DNA from: Nitrososphaerota archaeon | GTDB lineage: Archaea > Thermoproteota > Nitrososphaeria > Nitrososphaerales > Nitrosopumilaceae | NCBI GenBank assembly: GCA_022564385.1 | Contig: JADFLN010000023.1 | Span: 1 to 18,030 of the forward strand | Length of the DNA: 18,030 bases | Reading direction: 5' to 3' | Part shown: piece after piece, positions 12,661 to 18,030 of the stretch | Numbering within the stretch: position 1 is the stretch's first letter | How the letters are laid out: the number at the start of each line of letters is the position of its first letter | Translations under genes and position numbers: made by a program | Notes under the pieces: generated by a model | Told to the model about the DNA's origin: nothing | Databases searched by the model: none | Seen by the model: the letters and a program-made list of their open reading frames with translations, nothing else

Positions 12661-13448
12661 TTTCCTAACCTTCTTTTTCTTTCTTGAAAAATTCTAATTG
12701 CTCTCATTAAATCAATTTTTCTAAACTCTGGCCAAAAAATATCCATAAAAATTAATTCACTGTAGGCACTTTGCCACATAAGAAATCCACTTAATCTCTT
12801 TTCTCCTGATGTTCGTAAAATCATATCTGGAGATGATTGTGGCAAGTGTGACGTGTAAAGATTTGATTCAATCTCTTTTTTGTTAATATCATCTATTTTT
12901 AGAGAACCATCTTTGATTTTTTTTCCTATTTTCTTAACTGCATCTACTAATTCATATTGTCCTCCATATGCTAATGCAATATTTAGAAAATGATTATCAT
13001 AATTTTTTGTAACATCTTCTAATCGTTTTAAAACCTCTTTGATAGATTCTGGTAGTAATTCAATTCTCCCAATACCTTTGACTCTCATTTTACATCTATG
13101 TATCCTAGGATCATTGTATAATCTCTCAAGTCTCATACGAATCAATTCAAAAATGTCTTCTAATTCATCATCTTTTCTATCCAAATTCTCTGCTGAAAGT
13201 GCGTATAATGTAACAATTTTGATATCCAATTCTTCACACCAATCAAGAAGATTTTCTACAGCATCAGCTCCTTTCCAGTGACCTGTCTTTGGTATGGCTA
13301 GGTGCATTTTAGCCCATCTTCTATTTCCATCTAAAATAAGAGCAACATGATTTGGAATGTCTCCATTTTTAATTTCGTTTTCTAACCTCTTTCCATAGAT
13401 CTTGTAGATACCTGTTAACTGAAAAATTATTTCTATTATCTTACTAAT
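12657..13448 (-). CDS. uppS: cis-Prenyltransferase (undecaprenyl diphosphate synthase family), probable ATT start
   Basis: The enzyme condenses isopentenyl diphosphate into long cis-polyprenyl diphosphates, the lipid carriers for surface glycans. Family motifs are clear: HVALILDGNRRWAK with catalytic Asp, TGHWKGA, YALSAENLDR, ALAYGGQYELVDAV and RTSGEKRLSGFLMWQSAYSE. The first ATG in frame (13307) lies after the catalytic Asp, so it cannot be the start. Upstream to the stop at 13455-13457 there is no ATG, GTG or TTG. The best candidate is ATT at 13446-13448, six bases after AGGTGA, giving 263 residues with Asp40 catalytic. Another rare start or a sequence error is possible. It overlaps the Nudix gene and follows DUF373. 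Confidence 0.88.
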   Translation of the reverse strand: MSKIIEIIFQLTGIYKIYGKRLENEIKNGDIPNHVALILDGNRRWAKMHLAIPKTGHWKGADAVENLLDWCEELDIKIVTLYALSAENLDRKDDELEDIFELIRMRLERLYNDPRIHRCKMRVKGIGRIELLPESIKEVLKRLEDVTKNYDNHFLNIALAYGGQYELVDAVKKIGKKIKDGSLKIDDINKKEIESNLYTSHLPQSSPDMILRTSGEKRLSGFLMWQSAYSELIFMDIFWPEFRKIDLMRAIRIFQERKRRLGK

Positions 13449-13454
13449 GCCTTG

Positions 13455-13460
13455 TCACCT
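13455..13460 (-). promoter_or_regulatory. Shine-Dalgarno sequence for uppS
   Basis: On the minus strand AGGTGA, complementary to the 16S rRNA 3' end (UCACCU), precedes ATT 13448 by 6 bases. Most genes here are leaderless and lack such a site, so its ideal placement before ATT supports that start. Confidence 0.5.
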
Positions 13461-13535
13461 TTGATGATTAATACATGATTGACGATATCAGTGTTTTTCT
13501 AAAATTCTTTTTTTATGATTGGTTTATGGCTAAAT

Positions 13536-14681
13536 TTAGTCTGAAACCATCTCTTGATCTTTATGTTTTCTATATTTCTTAAAGAGAATTGTGGCTGAAA
13601 CCAAAGTTGCGGCTAGTCCTCCTAGCAAAGGTGGAATCAAAGTAAATGAACTTTCATCGTAAATCATAATGTTGGTAAACTGTAGTATGGTTGGATAAAG
13701 TGCTGCTAAAACAATAATTCTTAGAATGTCACTGATTTGTCTTGAAATTCCTCCAATCCAATTACTAAGTAATGTTCCAGTAACAATTGCACCCATTCCA
13801 ATCCATAAAATTGGTAATGCACCTGCAACAAATTGACCAATTATTACCTTATTTGTAATCATTGTGATTAATTCTACATCACCTTCAATTAACTCAGAAT
13901 CAACTGCACTAATTCCAGCTGGTACTGAAGAAAGAATTAGTAATATTCCTGCAACCATTGTAAAAATTCTGATAAAACCCATCGGAGTTGGTTTTGACCA
14001 ATTTGACCATGCTGTATCAATATCAAATGCTCTAATCAAGAATGCTCCACCCAAAATACTCACAAGAACTGCAAATATTTCTGCAGTAAAATCAAACACA
14101 GTTGCAATTCCACCAATTAATAAAAGAATTCCTGGAACACCTAAAAAGAACTTTGAATATCTTGAATCATACGCAATCATTTTTAGGTATTTTCCAAAAA
14201 CTGCATAAGAATACTCTACACTTCTACTTACCTTCATTACAACACGTTGTACCGAGACAACTGGTAGAACATTTTGAATGACTGGAATAACACTTTCATC
14301 ATCTTCACCATCCGAAACAATTACTGCGCCATTTGCAGAAAATTGTTCTAAAACTTTTCTTGTCTCAGCAAGAATTTTTTCATCTGCATGGATTCCTTTA
14401 TTTTTAACTCCTGCAACAATTACTACTTCAACTTTGTATCCTTTACTAATTAAATCCTCATATGTTTTGATTGCTGCAAAAATTGAATTTGAATCTGCAT
14501 CTTCAGGATCTTCTAAAGCTAATCTTTGTGCTGCTTCAATACATGCATTTCTACCTATTACTGGTGTTATGATTCCTGCTTTTTCTCCTACATCATTATC
14601 TCTATCAATACAAATTACAAGTAATTTGTTGGCAGTAGATGCATTAACATCTTTTTCTACCTTTTGAGACCTTTGAGACAT
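13536..14681 (-). CDS. DUF373 family membrane protein
   Basis: 381 residues. The N-terminal cytosolic half (about 18-150) matches DUF373: KLLVICIDRDNDVGEKAGI, TPVIGRNACIEAAQRLALED, PEDADSNSIFAAIKTYEDL, KVEVVIVAG, and the later VSDGEDDESVIPVIQ. Acidic motifs such as DRDND and DGEDDE suggest a metal or nucleotide site. The C-terminal half has six membrane segments at about 178-196, 199-219, 236-257, 278-303, 320-340 and 345-367, and ends in a basic tail. DUF373 is widespread in archaea and its function is unknown. uppS starts 87 bases downstream on the same strand; the pair may form an operon with the Nudix gene, which would hint at lipid-carrier or envelope work, by inference. Confidence 0.9.
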   Translation of the reverse strand: MSQRSQKVEKDVNASTANKLLVICIDRDNDVGEKAGIITPVIGRNACIEAAQRLALEDPEDADSNSIFAAIKTYEDLISKGYKVEVVIVAGVKNKGIHADEKILAETRKVLEQFSANGAVIVSDGEDDESVIPVIQNVLPVVSVQRVVMKVSRSVEYSYAVFGKYLKMIAYDSRYSKFFLGVPGILLLIGGIATVFDFTAEIFAVLVSILGGAFLIRAFDIDTAWSNWSKPTPMGFIRIFTMVAGILLILSSVPAGISAVDSELIEGDVELITMITNKVIIGQFVAGALPILWIGMGAIVTGTLLSNWIGGISRQISDILRIIVLAALYPTILQFTNIMIYDESSFTLIPPLLGGLAATLVSATILFKKYRKHKDQEMVSD

Positions 14682-14752
14682 CCTAATTTTTATTACAAAA
14701 TTGCTTTTTAACGATTTCCTACAATTATCATTAGTAAAATTCGGTTTTGAGA

Positions 14753-15253
14753 CTAATTGGGTTTTGATTCTTCCGAAATTTTGACATATTCTGAAGATTC
14801 TATTTTTAATGACTCTATTTTTTCTAAGGTTTCAACCATTTCTGCTTCTGATCTTCCTTTTTCTATCATGTTGGCCAATACTTTAGTTTCCCCAATATAT
14901 GAATTGAATTTTTTCATTGCATCCATGTAACTAATGTAACTTGGTAACCATTCTTCAGGTGGCTTTGATATCACAAATTCACTTATTTGTGAAGTTACTT
15001 GTGATGATGTTACTTCAGTAATTGTGATATAATCACTTGGAGATATTTTTCCATTTCGTAGATTCTGATATTCAATATCTATAGATTCTTGTAAAATTTC
15101 ATGGATATTTTTTACTCCATCAAGATAATTTCCATAATCTGATATTACAAATGTTGTTTCGCTATCTTGTGGTATTACCCATATTAGAAAACTTGCACCT
15201 GTAATTACAGCTAATATTGTAATCGTGACTATAACTCCCTTTTTTGATGCCAT
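14753..15253 (-). CDS. Membrane-anchored extracellular protein, 166 aa, unknown
   Basis: ATG at 15253. A basic start (MASKKG) and one hydrophobic segment at residues 7-27 (VIVTITILAVITGASFLIWV) anchor it with the rest probably outside. The remainder is helical and charged: NIHEILQESIDIEYQNLRNG, PPEEWLPSYISYMDAMKKF, and a C-terminal coiled-coil-like stretch around ANMIEKGRSEAEMVETLEKI. I do not recognise the family. A TATA box (attataaac on the minus strand, about 15276-15284) fits a leaderless start. The DUF373 gene follows on the same strand after about 70 bases with a T-rich gap, so they may be separate units. Confidence 0.7.
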   Translation of the reverse strand: MASKKGVIVTITILAVITGASFLIWVIPQDSETTFVISDYGNYLDGVKNIHEILQESIDIEYQNLRNGKISPSDYITITEVTSSQVTSQISEFVISKPPEEWLPSYISYMDAMKKFNSYIGETKVLANMIEKGRSEAEMVETLEKIESLKIESSEYVKISEESKPN

Positions 15254-15473
15254 TTTGTATCTTAACGATTAAGGAGTTTATAATTGATAATCTCTCAAAA
15301 AATCGTCTCTTATTAAATAAATATTAGAAGAAAAACTCTTATTGTATAATTTTAGCCACAATTTTTACAAAAACACTTACATTCATTAAAATTTTTGAAA
15401 ATTTTTACTTTTTAATACCTAAAAAAATTTACACACATCTAGTTTATGGTTAAATAATTTTCACAGCCTCTTC

Positions 15474-15480
15474 CTAAATA
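15474..15480 (+). promoter_or_regulatory. TATA box of the DUF5679 gene
   Basis: ctaaata is centred 28 bases before the ATG at 15505, supporting this short gene and its start. Confidence 0.5.
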
Positions 15481-15504
15481 CCACCAAGTTTGACAAATTT
15501 TAGA

Positions 15505-15660
15505 ATGGTTACAGCATATTGCGTAAAATGCACAGCTAAAAGGGACATAAAATATCCTGAGGACACTACATTAAAGAATAGACGTCCTGCCGTAAAAGGT
15601 ACATGTCCTGAATGTGGAACTAAAGTTTTCCGTATAGGAAAGATGCCTGAAGGCGGATAA
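15505..15660 (+). CDS. DUF5679-type small zinc-ribbon protein, 51 aa
   Basis: ATG at 15505, TAA at 15658-15660. It has C6-x2-C9 (AYCVKCTAKR) and C34-x2-C37 (GTCPECGTKVFRIG), a four-Cys zinc ribbon, with TLKNRRPAVKGTCPECGTK between and around the pairs. This matches the DUF5679 pattern ('AYCVKCK.KR.(M/I)K', 'TLKNGRPA..G.CP.CGTK(M/V)FRIGK'). The function is unknown; the fold suggests nucleic-acid or protein binding. It has its own TATA box and lies 59 bases before aIF2-beta, in a translation gene cluster. A longer antisense frame over the same bases (15474-15707) has no family features. Confidence 0.9.
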   Translation: MVTAYCVKCTAKRDIKYPEDTTLKNRRPAVKGTCPECGTKVFRIGKMPEGG

Positions 15661-15690
15661 CACTCCACACGATTTCTCTTTTTCAAAACC

Positions 15691-15698
15691 CATATAGG
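15691..15698 (+). promoter_or_regulatory. TATA box of aIF2-beta
   Basis: catatagg is centred about 26 bases before GTG 15720, the distance for transcription starting at or next to the start codon. Confidence 0.5.
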
Positions 15699-15719
15699 GT
15701 CTAACATGAACGATTTTTT

Positions 15720-16142
15720 GTGACCAAAGCAGAATATGAAAGTCTACTCAAACGTATTCAAAATAAATTAGGTGATTCTAAAAAAGAATCTTCTACTAGA
15801 TTTGAGCTTCCTATTGTAGATGTAATGTGGGAAGGCCAAAAAACTTTCTTGCGTAATTTTTCAGAATTTCCAAAGGTTTTACGAAGAGATCCAGACAAAG
15901 TTCTTCAATACCTCTCAAAAGAGTTTGCAGTTCCTGCTGAAAGACTCGGTGACAAAGCAATGTTTGTTGGAAGACGAGCTCCTGATGACTTTACTAGATT
16001 ATTCCAAATTTATGTGAAAGATTATCTTGAATGTCGTACATGTAAAAGTCCTGATACAAAAGTTCTCAAAGAAAATCGTATCTCATTTTTAATTTGTGAA
16101 GCTTGTGGTGCAAAATCTGCTCTAAAAGGAAAATATGCATAA
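15720..16142 (+). CDS. Translation initiation factor aIF2 subunit beta
   Basis: 140 residues, the standard archaeal length. aIF2 (alpha, beta, gamma) brings initiator Met-tRNA to the small ribosomal subunit. Order of parts: N-terminal helix that contacts the gamma subunit (about 3-18), alpha/beta core with FELPIVDVMWEGQKTFLRNF, the conserved stretch RRDPDKVLQYLSKEF and GRRAPDDFTRLFQIYV, then a C-terminal zinc ribbon with C105-x2-C108 (ECRTCKSPDT) and C126-x2-C129 (ICEACGAKS). GTG start with a TATA box at leaderless distance. Its stop overlaps the start of the DUF424 gene by one base (TAATG), so the two are co-transcribed. Confidence 0.95.
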   Translation: MTKAEYESLLKRIQNKLGDSKKESSTRFELPIVDVMWEGQKTFLRNFSEFPKVLRRDPDKVLQYLSKEFAVPAERLGDKAMFVGRRAPDDFTRLFQIYVKDYLECRTCKSPDTKVLKENRISFLICEACGAKSALKGKYA

Positions 16143-16438
16143 TGCAATTCGCAGTACGAGTTTCTGCTTATCAAAACAATACGATGCTCAATATCTGTGA
16201 TTCTAAACTATTAGGGAAAAAACTTACTCAAGACAAATTATCCATGCATATCAGTGAAAGCTATTATGGAGAAAAGTTAGTTGAAAAAGAAGAAGCAAAA
16301 TTATTGCTAAAAAATTCTTCAGTTATTAATATGGTGGGAAAAGAAATAATTTGCCTATCAACAGAACTTGGAATTGCTTCTGAAAATGGAATAAAAACTA
16401 TTTCTGGTATTCCTTTTTTGATTGTTTTTAAAACATAG
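16142..16438 (+). CDS. DUF424 family protein
   Basis: 98 residues from ATG 16142. The frame is open further upstream to an ATG at 16103, but that part lies inside aIF2-beta and resembles no family member. The protein matches DUF424: MLNICDSKLLGKKL, MHISESYYGEKLVEKEEAK, SSVINMVGKEIICLS and a final strand SGIPFLIVFK. The recurring 'ICD..LLGK.......ISE.(F/Y)YG..LV..EEA' is typical. This archaeal family is often next to aIF2-beta, as here, which suggests a translation-linked role; the function is not established. It begins within the aIF2-beta stop codon (TAATG). Confidence 0.9.
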   Translation: MQFAVRVSAYQNNTMLNICDSKLLGKKLTQDKLSMHISESYYGEKLVEKEEAKLLLKNSSVINMVGKEIICLSTELGIASENGIKTISGIPFLIVFKT

Positions 16439-16506
16439 CGTATAATGTGATTTTATTTTTGATTCCAAAAGAAATCCATTTTATCTAGTAGGAGTAAAGT
16501 TCTTTG

Positions 16507-17286
16507 ATGTCTGAAGATATTATTCGAAAATTAGAATCCAAAATAGACAATAAACTAGCATCAAAATCTAAACGAAAACATTTGGAAGATGGGTTTAAAA
16601 AAAGAAAAGTTATCAATGAAGTTTTAGACAAACTTACTGTCATGACTCTTTACAAAATGATCAAAGATCACATCATTGCATATGTTAATGGACCTATAAG
16701 CGCTGGAAAGGAATCCGTTGTTTTTTGGGCTGTTGATGAACATGATGTTAGTATTGCATTGAAAATTTATTTAGTAACTACTTCCAATTTTAAAAAACGT
16801 GAACAGTATATTTTAGGTGATCCTCGATTTAAACGTCTAAAAAAAGGTACAAAGAATCTAGTTTATCTATGGGCTAGAAAGGAATTTCGTAACTTATCTC
16901 AGTGTTATGCTGCAGGAATTCCTGTTCCTCAGCCACTATATGTTACAAATAACGTGCTTGCGATGATTTTTCTGGGTCAAAATGGTGCTCCTGAAAAATC
17001 TTTGTTATTTTCAGAGGTAGATGAAGATGACTATAAACAAGCAATCTCAATCATCAAAGATCTATATCATAAAGCAAAGCTGGTTCATAGTGATTACTCA
17101 GAATACAATATTTTCAAAACAGCAAATGGTTTAGTAGTTTTTGATTTAGGTTCTGCAGTAGATCTTAGACATCCTAATGCTCTAGGATTTCTCAAAAGAG
17201 ATATTTATAACATAAATAGATTCTTTATAAAAAGAGGAATTTCTGTTGAAGATCCAAAAATCTTATTTGAAGGTATTGTAAAATGA
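16507..17286 (+). CDS. RIO1-type serine protein kinase/ATPase
   Basis: 259 residues from ATG 16507; a TTG directly before it gives one extra residue. A TATA-like box (attttatct, 16478-16486) lies about 25 bases upstream. RIO kinases mature the small ribosomal subunit. Visible elements: N-terminal helical stretch (1-55), ATP-binding GPISAGKESVV (62-72), catalytic Lys86 in ALKIY, NLVYLWARKEFRNL with RKEFRNL of the RIO hinge, catalytic VHSDYSEYNIF (193-203; D196, N201) and metal-binding VFDLGSAVDLRHPNA (D213). All key residues are present. It overlaps the KH protein gene by 4 bases (ATGA at 17283-17286), a pairing expected because both proteins act in 40S/30S biogenesis. Confidence 0.93.
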   Translation: MSEDIIRKLESKIDNKLASKSKRKHLEDGFKKRKVINEVLDKLTVMTLYKMIKDHIIAYVNGPISAGKESVVFWAVDEHDVSIALKIYLVTTSNFKKREQYILGDPRFKRLKKGTKNLVYLWARKEFRNLSQCYAAGIPVPQPLYVTNNVLAMIFLGQNGAPEKSLLFSEVDEDDYKQAISIIKDLYHKAKLVHSDYSEYNIFKTANGLVVFDLGSAVDLRHPNALGFLKRDIYNINRFFIKRGISVEDPKILFEGIVK

Positions 17287-17840
17287 GCTTTGAAAAAATA
17301 ATTCGTATTCCAAATGACAGAATAGCTGTTTTGATTGGAAAATCTGGAAACGCAAAATTGAAAATTGAAAAATTATGTTATGTCTCTTTGGATATCGATG
17401 GTGTTACTGGGGAAGTTTTGATAAAATCTCAAGGAAATGTTGAAAAAATTGAACCATTCAAAGCAATGGAAATTGTTACAGCAATTGGTAGAGGTTTTTC
17501 ACCTAAAAATGCTTTGACTTTGTTAGATGGTGAAAATACATTACACGTAATAGATCTTAGAGAATTTGCAGGAAAGTCTACTGCAAATATTGAAAGGATA
17601 AAAGGGAGAATTATTGGAGAAGGTGGTAGGGCAAGACGAAACATGGAAAATCTTAGTAGTACTCATATCTCAGTTTATGGAAGAACTGTTTCAATTATTG
17701 GAGATTCAAGTAAATTACGATTAGTTGTTGATGCAATATCCTCGATTTCAAGTGGAAGTTTGCATGGTACAGTGTATGGTAAATTAGAAGCTGCAAATAG
17801 AAAAGAAAAATTTGAAAAAATGAAATTGTGGGAAGATTGA
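17283..17840 (+). CDS. Pno1/Dim2-like KH-domain RNA-binding protein
   Basis: 185 residues with two KH domains. The first has the GxxG loop GKSG (19-22, in RIAVLIGKSGNAKLKIEK). The second has GEGG (112-115, in RIKGRIIGEGGRARRNMENL). A typical linker, KAMEIVTAIGRGFSPKNAL, lies between, followed by a conserved C-terminal helix with SGSLHGTVYGKLEAANR. In eukaryotes Pno1/Dim2 binds the 3' end of the small-subunit RNA during late maturation, and the archaeal homologue is thought to do the same. The start overlaps the RIO1 stop (ATGA), and top6B begins two bases after its stop codon, so this is an operon. Confidence 0.93.
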   Translation: MSFEKIIRIPNDRIAVLIGKSGNAKLKIEKLCYVSLDIDGVTGEVLIKSQGNVEKIEPFKAMEIVTAIGRGFSPKNALTLLDGENTLHVIDLREFAGKSTANIERIKGRIIGEGGRARRNMENLSSTHISVYGRTVSIIGDSSKLRLVVDAISSISSGSLHGTVYGKLEAANRKEKFEKMKLWED

Positions 17841-17841
17841 G

Positions 17842-18030
17842 ATGTCTTCCATAAAAGAAAAATTTAATCAAATATCTCCTAGTGAATTCTTTTACAGTAA
17901 TCGTGATTTAGCTGGTTTCAGTAATCCTACACGCTCACTTTATACTGCTGTGAGAGAATTAGTTGAAAATGCATTAGATGCATGTGATCAAAAAGGAATT
18001 CTTCCAGATGTTCATTTAATCATCAAAGCT
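17842..18030 (+). CDS. top6B: DNA topoisomerase VI subunit B, N-terminus (cut by window edge)
   Basis: ATG at 17842, two bases after the KH gene stop. The 63 visible residues match topoisomerase VI B: SPSEFFYSNRDLAGFSNPTR followed by VRELVENALDACD, which is the GHKL N-box with the catalytic Glu and magnesium-binding Asn. The whole B subunit is about 500 residues; the rest lies beyond the window. With the A subunit it relaxes and untangles DNA using ATP. Its place directly behind the RIO1 and KH genes suggests co-transcription, a common arrangement in Archaea. Confidence 0.95.
   Translation, partial: MSSIKEKFNQISPSEFFYSNRDLAGFSNPTRSLYTAVRELVENALDACDQKGILPDVHLIIKA

Noticed and set aside
12657..13307. 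uppS starting at the ATG at 13307
   Set aside because: This would remove DGNRRWAK and the catalytic Asp, which are encoded just upstream in the same frame.
14278..14667. 129-codon plus-strand frame opposite DUF373
   Set aside because: It is a low-complexity Ser/Thr/Ile shadow of the conserved DUF373 N-terminal domain.
15300..15480. Possible small RNA in the AT-rich gap before the DUF5679 gene
   Set aside because: Only A/T runs and weak self-complementary AAAATTTT pieces are present; no stable fold or conserved RNA motif was visible.
15474..15707. 77-codon minus-strand frame over the DUF5679 gene
   Set aside because: The plus strand encodes a clear four-Cys DUF5679 protein with its own TATA box.
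16103..16141. DUF424 start at ATG 16103
   Set aside because: The added residues overlap the conserved zinc ribbon of aIF2-beta and are unlike the family; ATG 16142 overlaps the stop codon in the usual operon manner.

Overview
The window is AT-rich archaeal DNA and reads as an ammonia-oxidising thaumarchaeon (Nitrosopumilus/Nitrosarchaeum type). The evidence is an archaeal histone, aIF2-beta, ribosomal protein S17e, a RIO kinase with a Pno1/Dim2 KH protein, topoisomerase VI subunit B, DUF373 and DUF424 proteins, and a membrane-anchored blue copper protein of thaumarchaeal type. Most genes have a TATA-like box about 25-30 bases upstream of the start, as expected for leaderless or short-leader transcripts. 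Several starts are GTG or TTG. No mobile element, CRISPR array or rRNA was seen.

Layout. Bases 1-3465 are loosely packed. They hold the start of a probable carboxymuconolactone decarboxylase/AhpD-like gene running off the left edge, a 103-aa orphan, a 321-aa secreted orphan, and long gaps with tiny ORFs and decayed gene pieces (a clear DUF3179 remnant, a small ORF broken by two in-frame TAG codons, and frameshifted fragments). From 3466 onward the DNA is compact: cupredoxin, tRNA-Cys and histone, then TatD-like hydrolase, S17e with a perfect 15-bp repeat tail, and a ubiquitin-like/Cgi121 fusion. These face a THUMP (Tan1-like) gene and a Sua5/YrdC gene on the other strand. Bases 7500-9722 hold a 26-aa acidic microgene, a winged-helix regulator, a multi-pass membrane protein, a zinc-ribbon protein, an iron-trafficking (YggX-like) protein with extra cysteines, and an orphan. 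Bases 9803-12261 hold purA, an orphan and pyrF. Bases 12241-15253 on the minus strand hold an anchored orphan, DUF373, cis-prenyltransferase (uppS) and a Nudix hydrolase. Bases 15505-18030 are a translation/ribosome-biogenesis run: DUF5679, aIF2-beta, DUF424, RIO1, Pno1-like KH protein and top6B (cut by the right edge).

How genes fit together. Sua5 makes threonylcarbamoyl-AMP and Cgi121 belongs to the KEOPS complex that places it on tRNA (t6A). Tan1-like THUMP proteins assist tRNA cytidine acetylation, so 5.5-7.4 kb is a tRNA-modification neighbourhood next to a ribosomal protein. RIO1 and Pno1/Dim2 both act in small-subunit maturation and overlap as an operon. purA and pyrF are purine and pyrimidine synthesis genes.

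Most notable points: the ubiquitin-like domain with a Gly-Gly fused to Cgi121; uppS, whose conserved N-terminus has no ATG, GTG or TTG start but has an ATT behind a strong Shine-Dalgarno sequence; the perfect repeat in the S17e tail; and several unlisted small ORFs.
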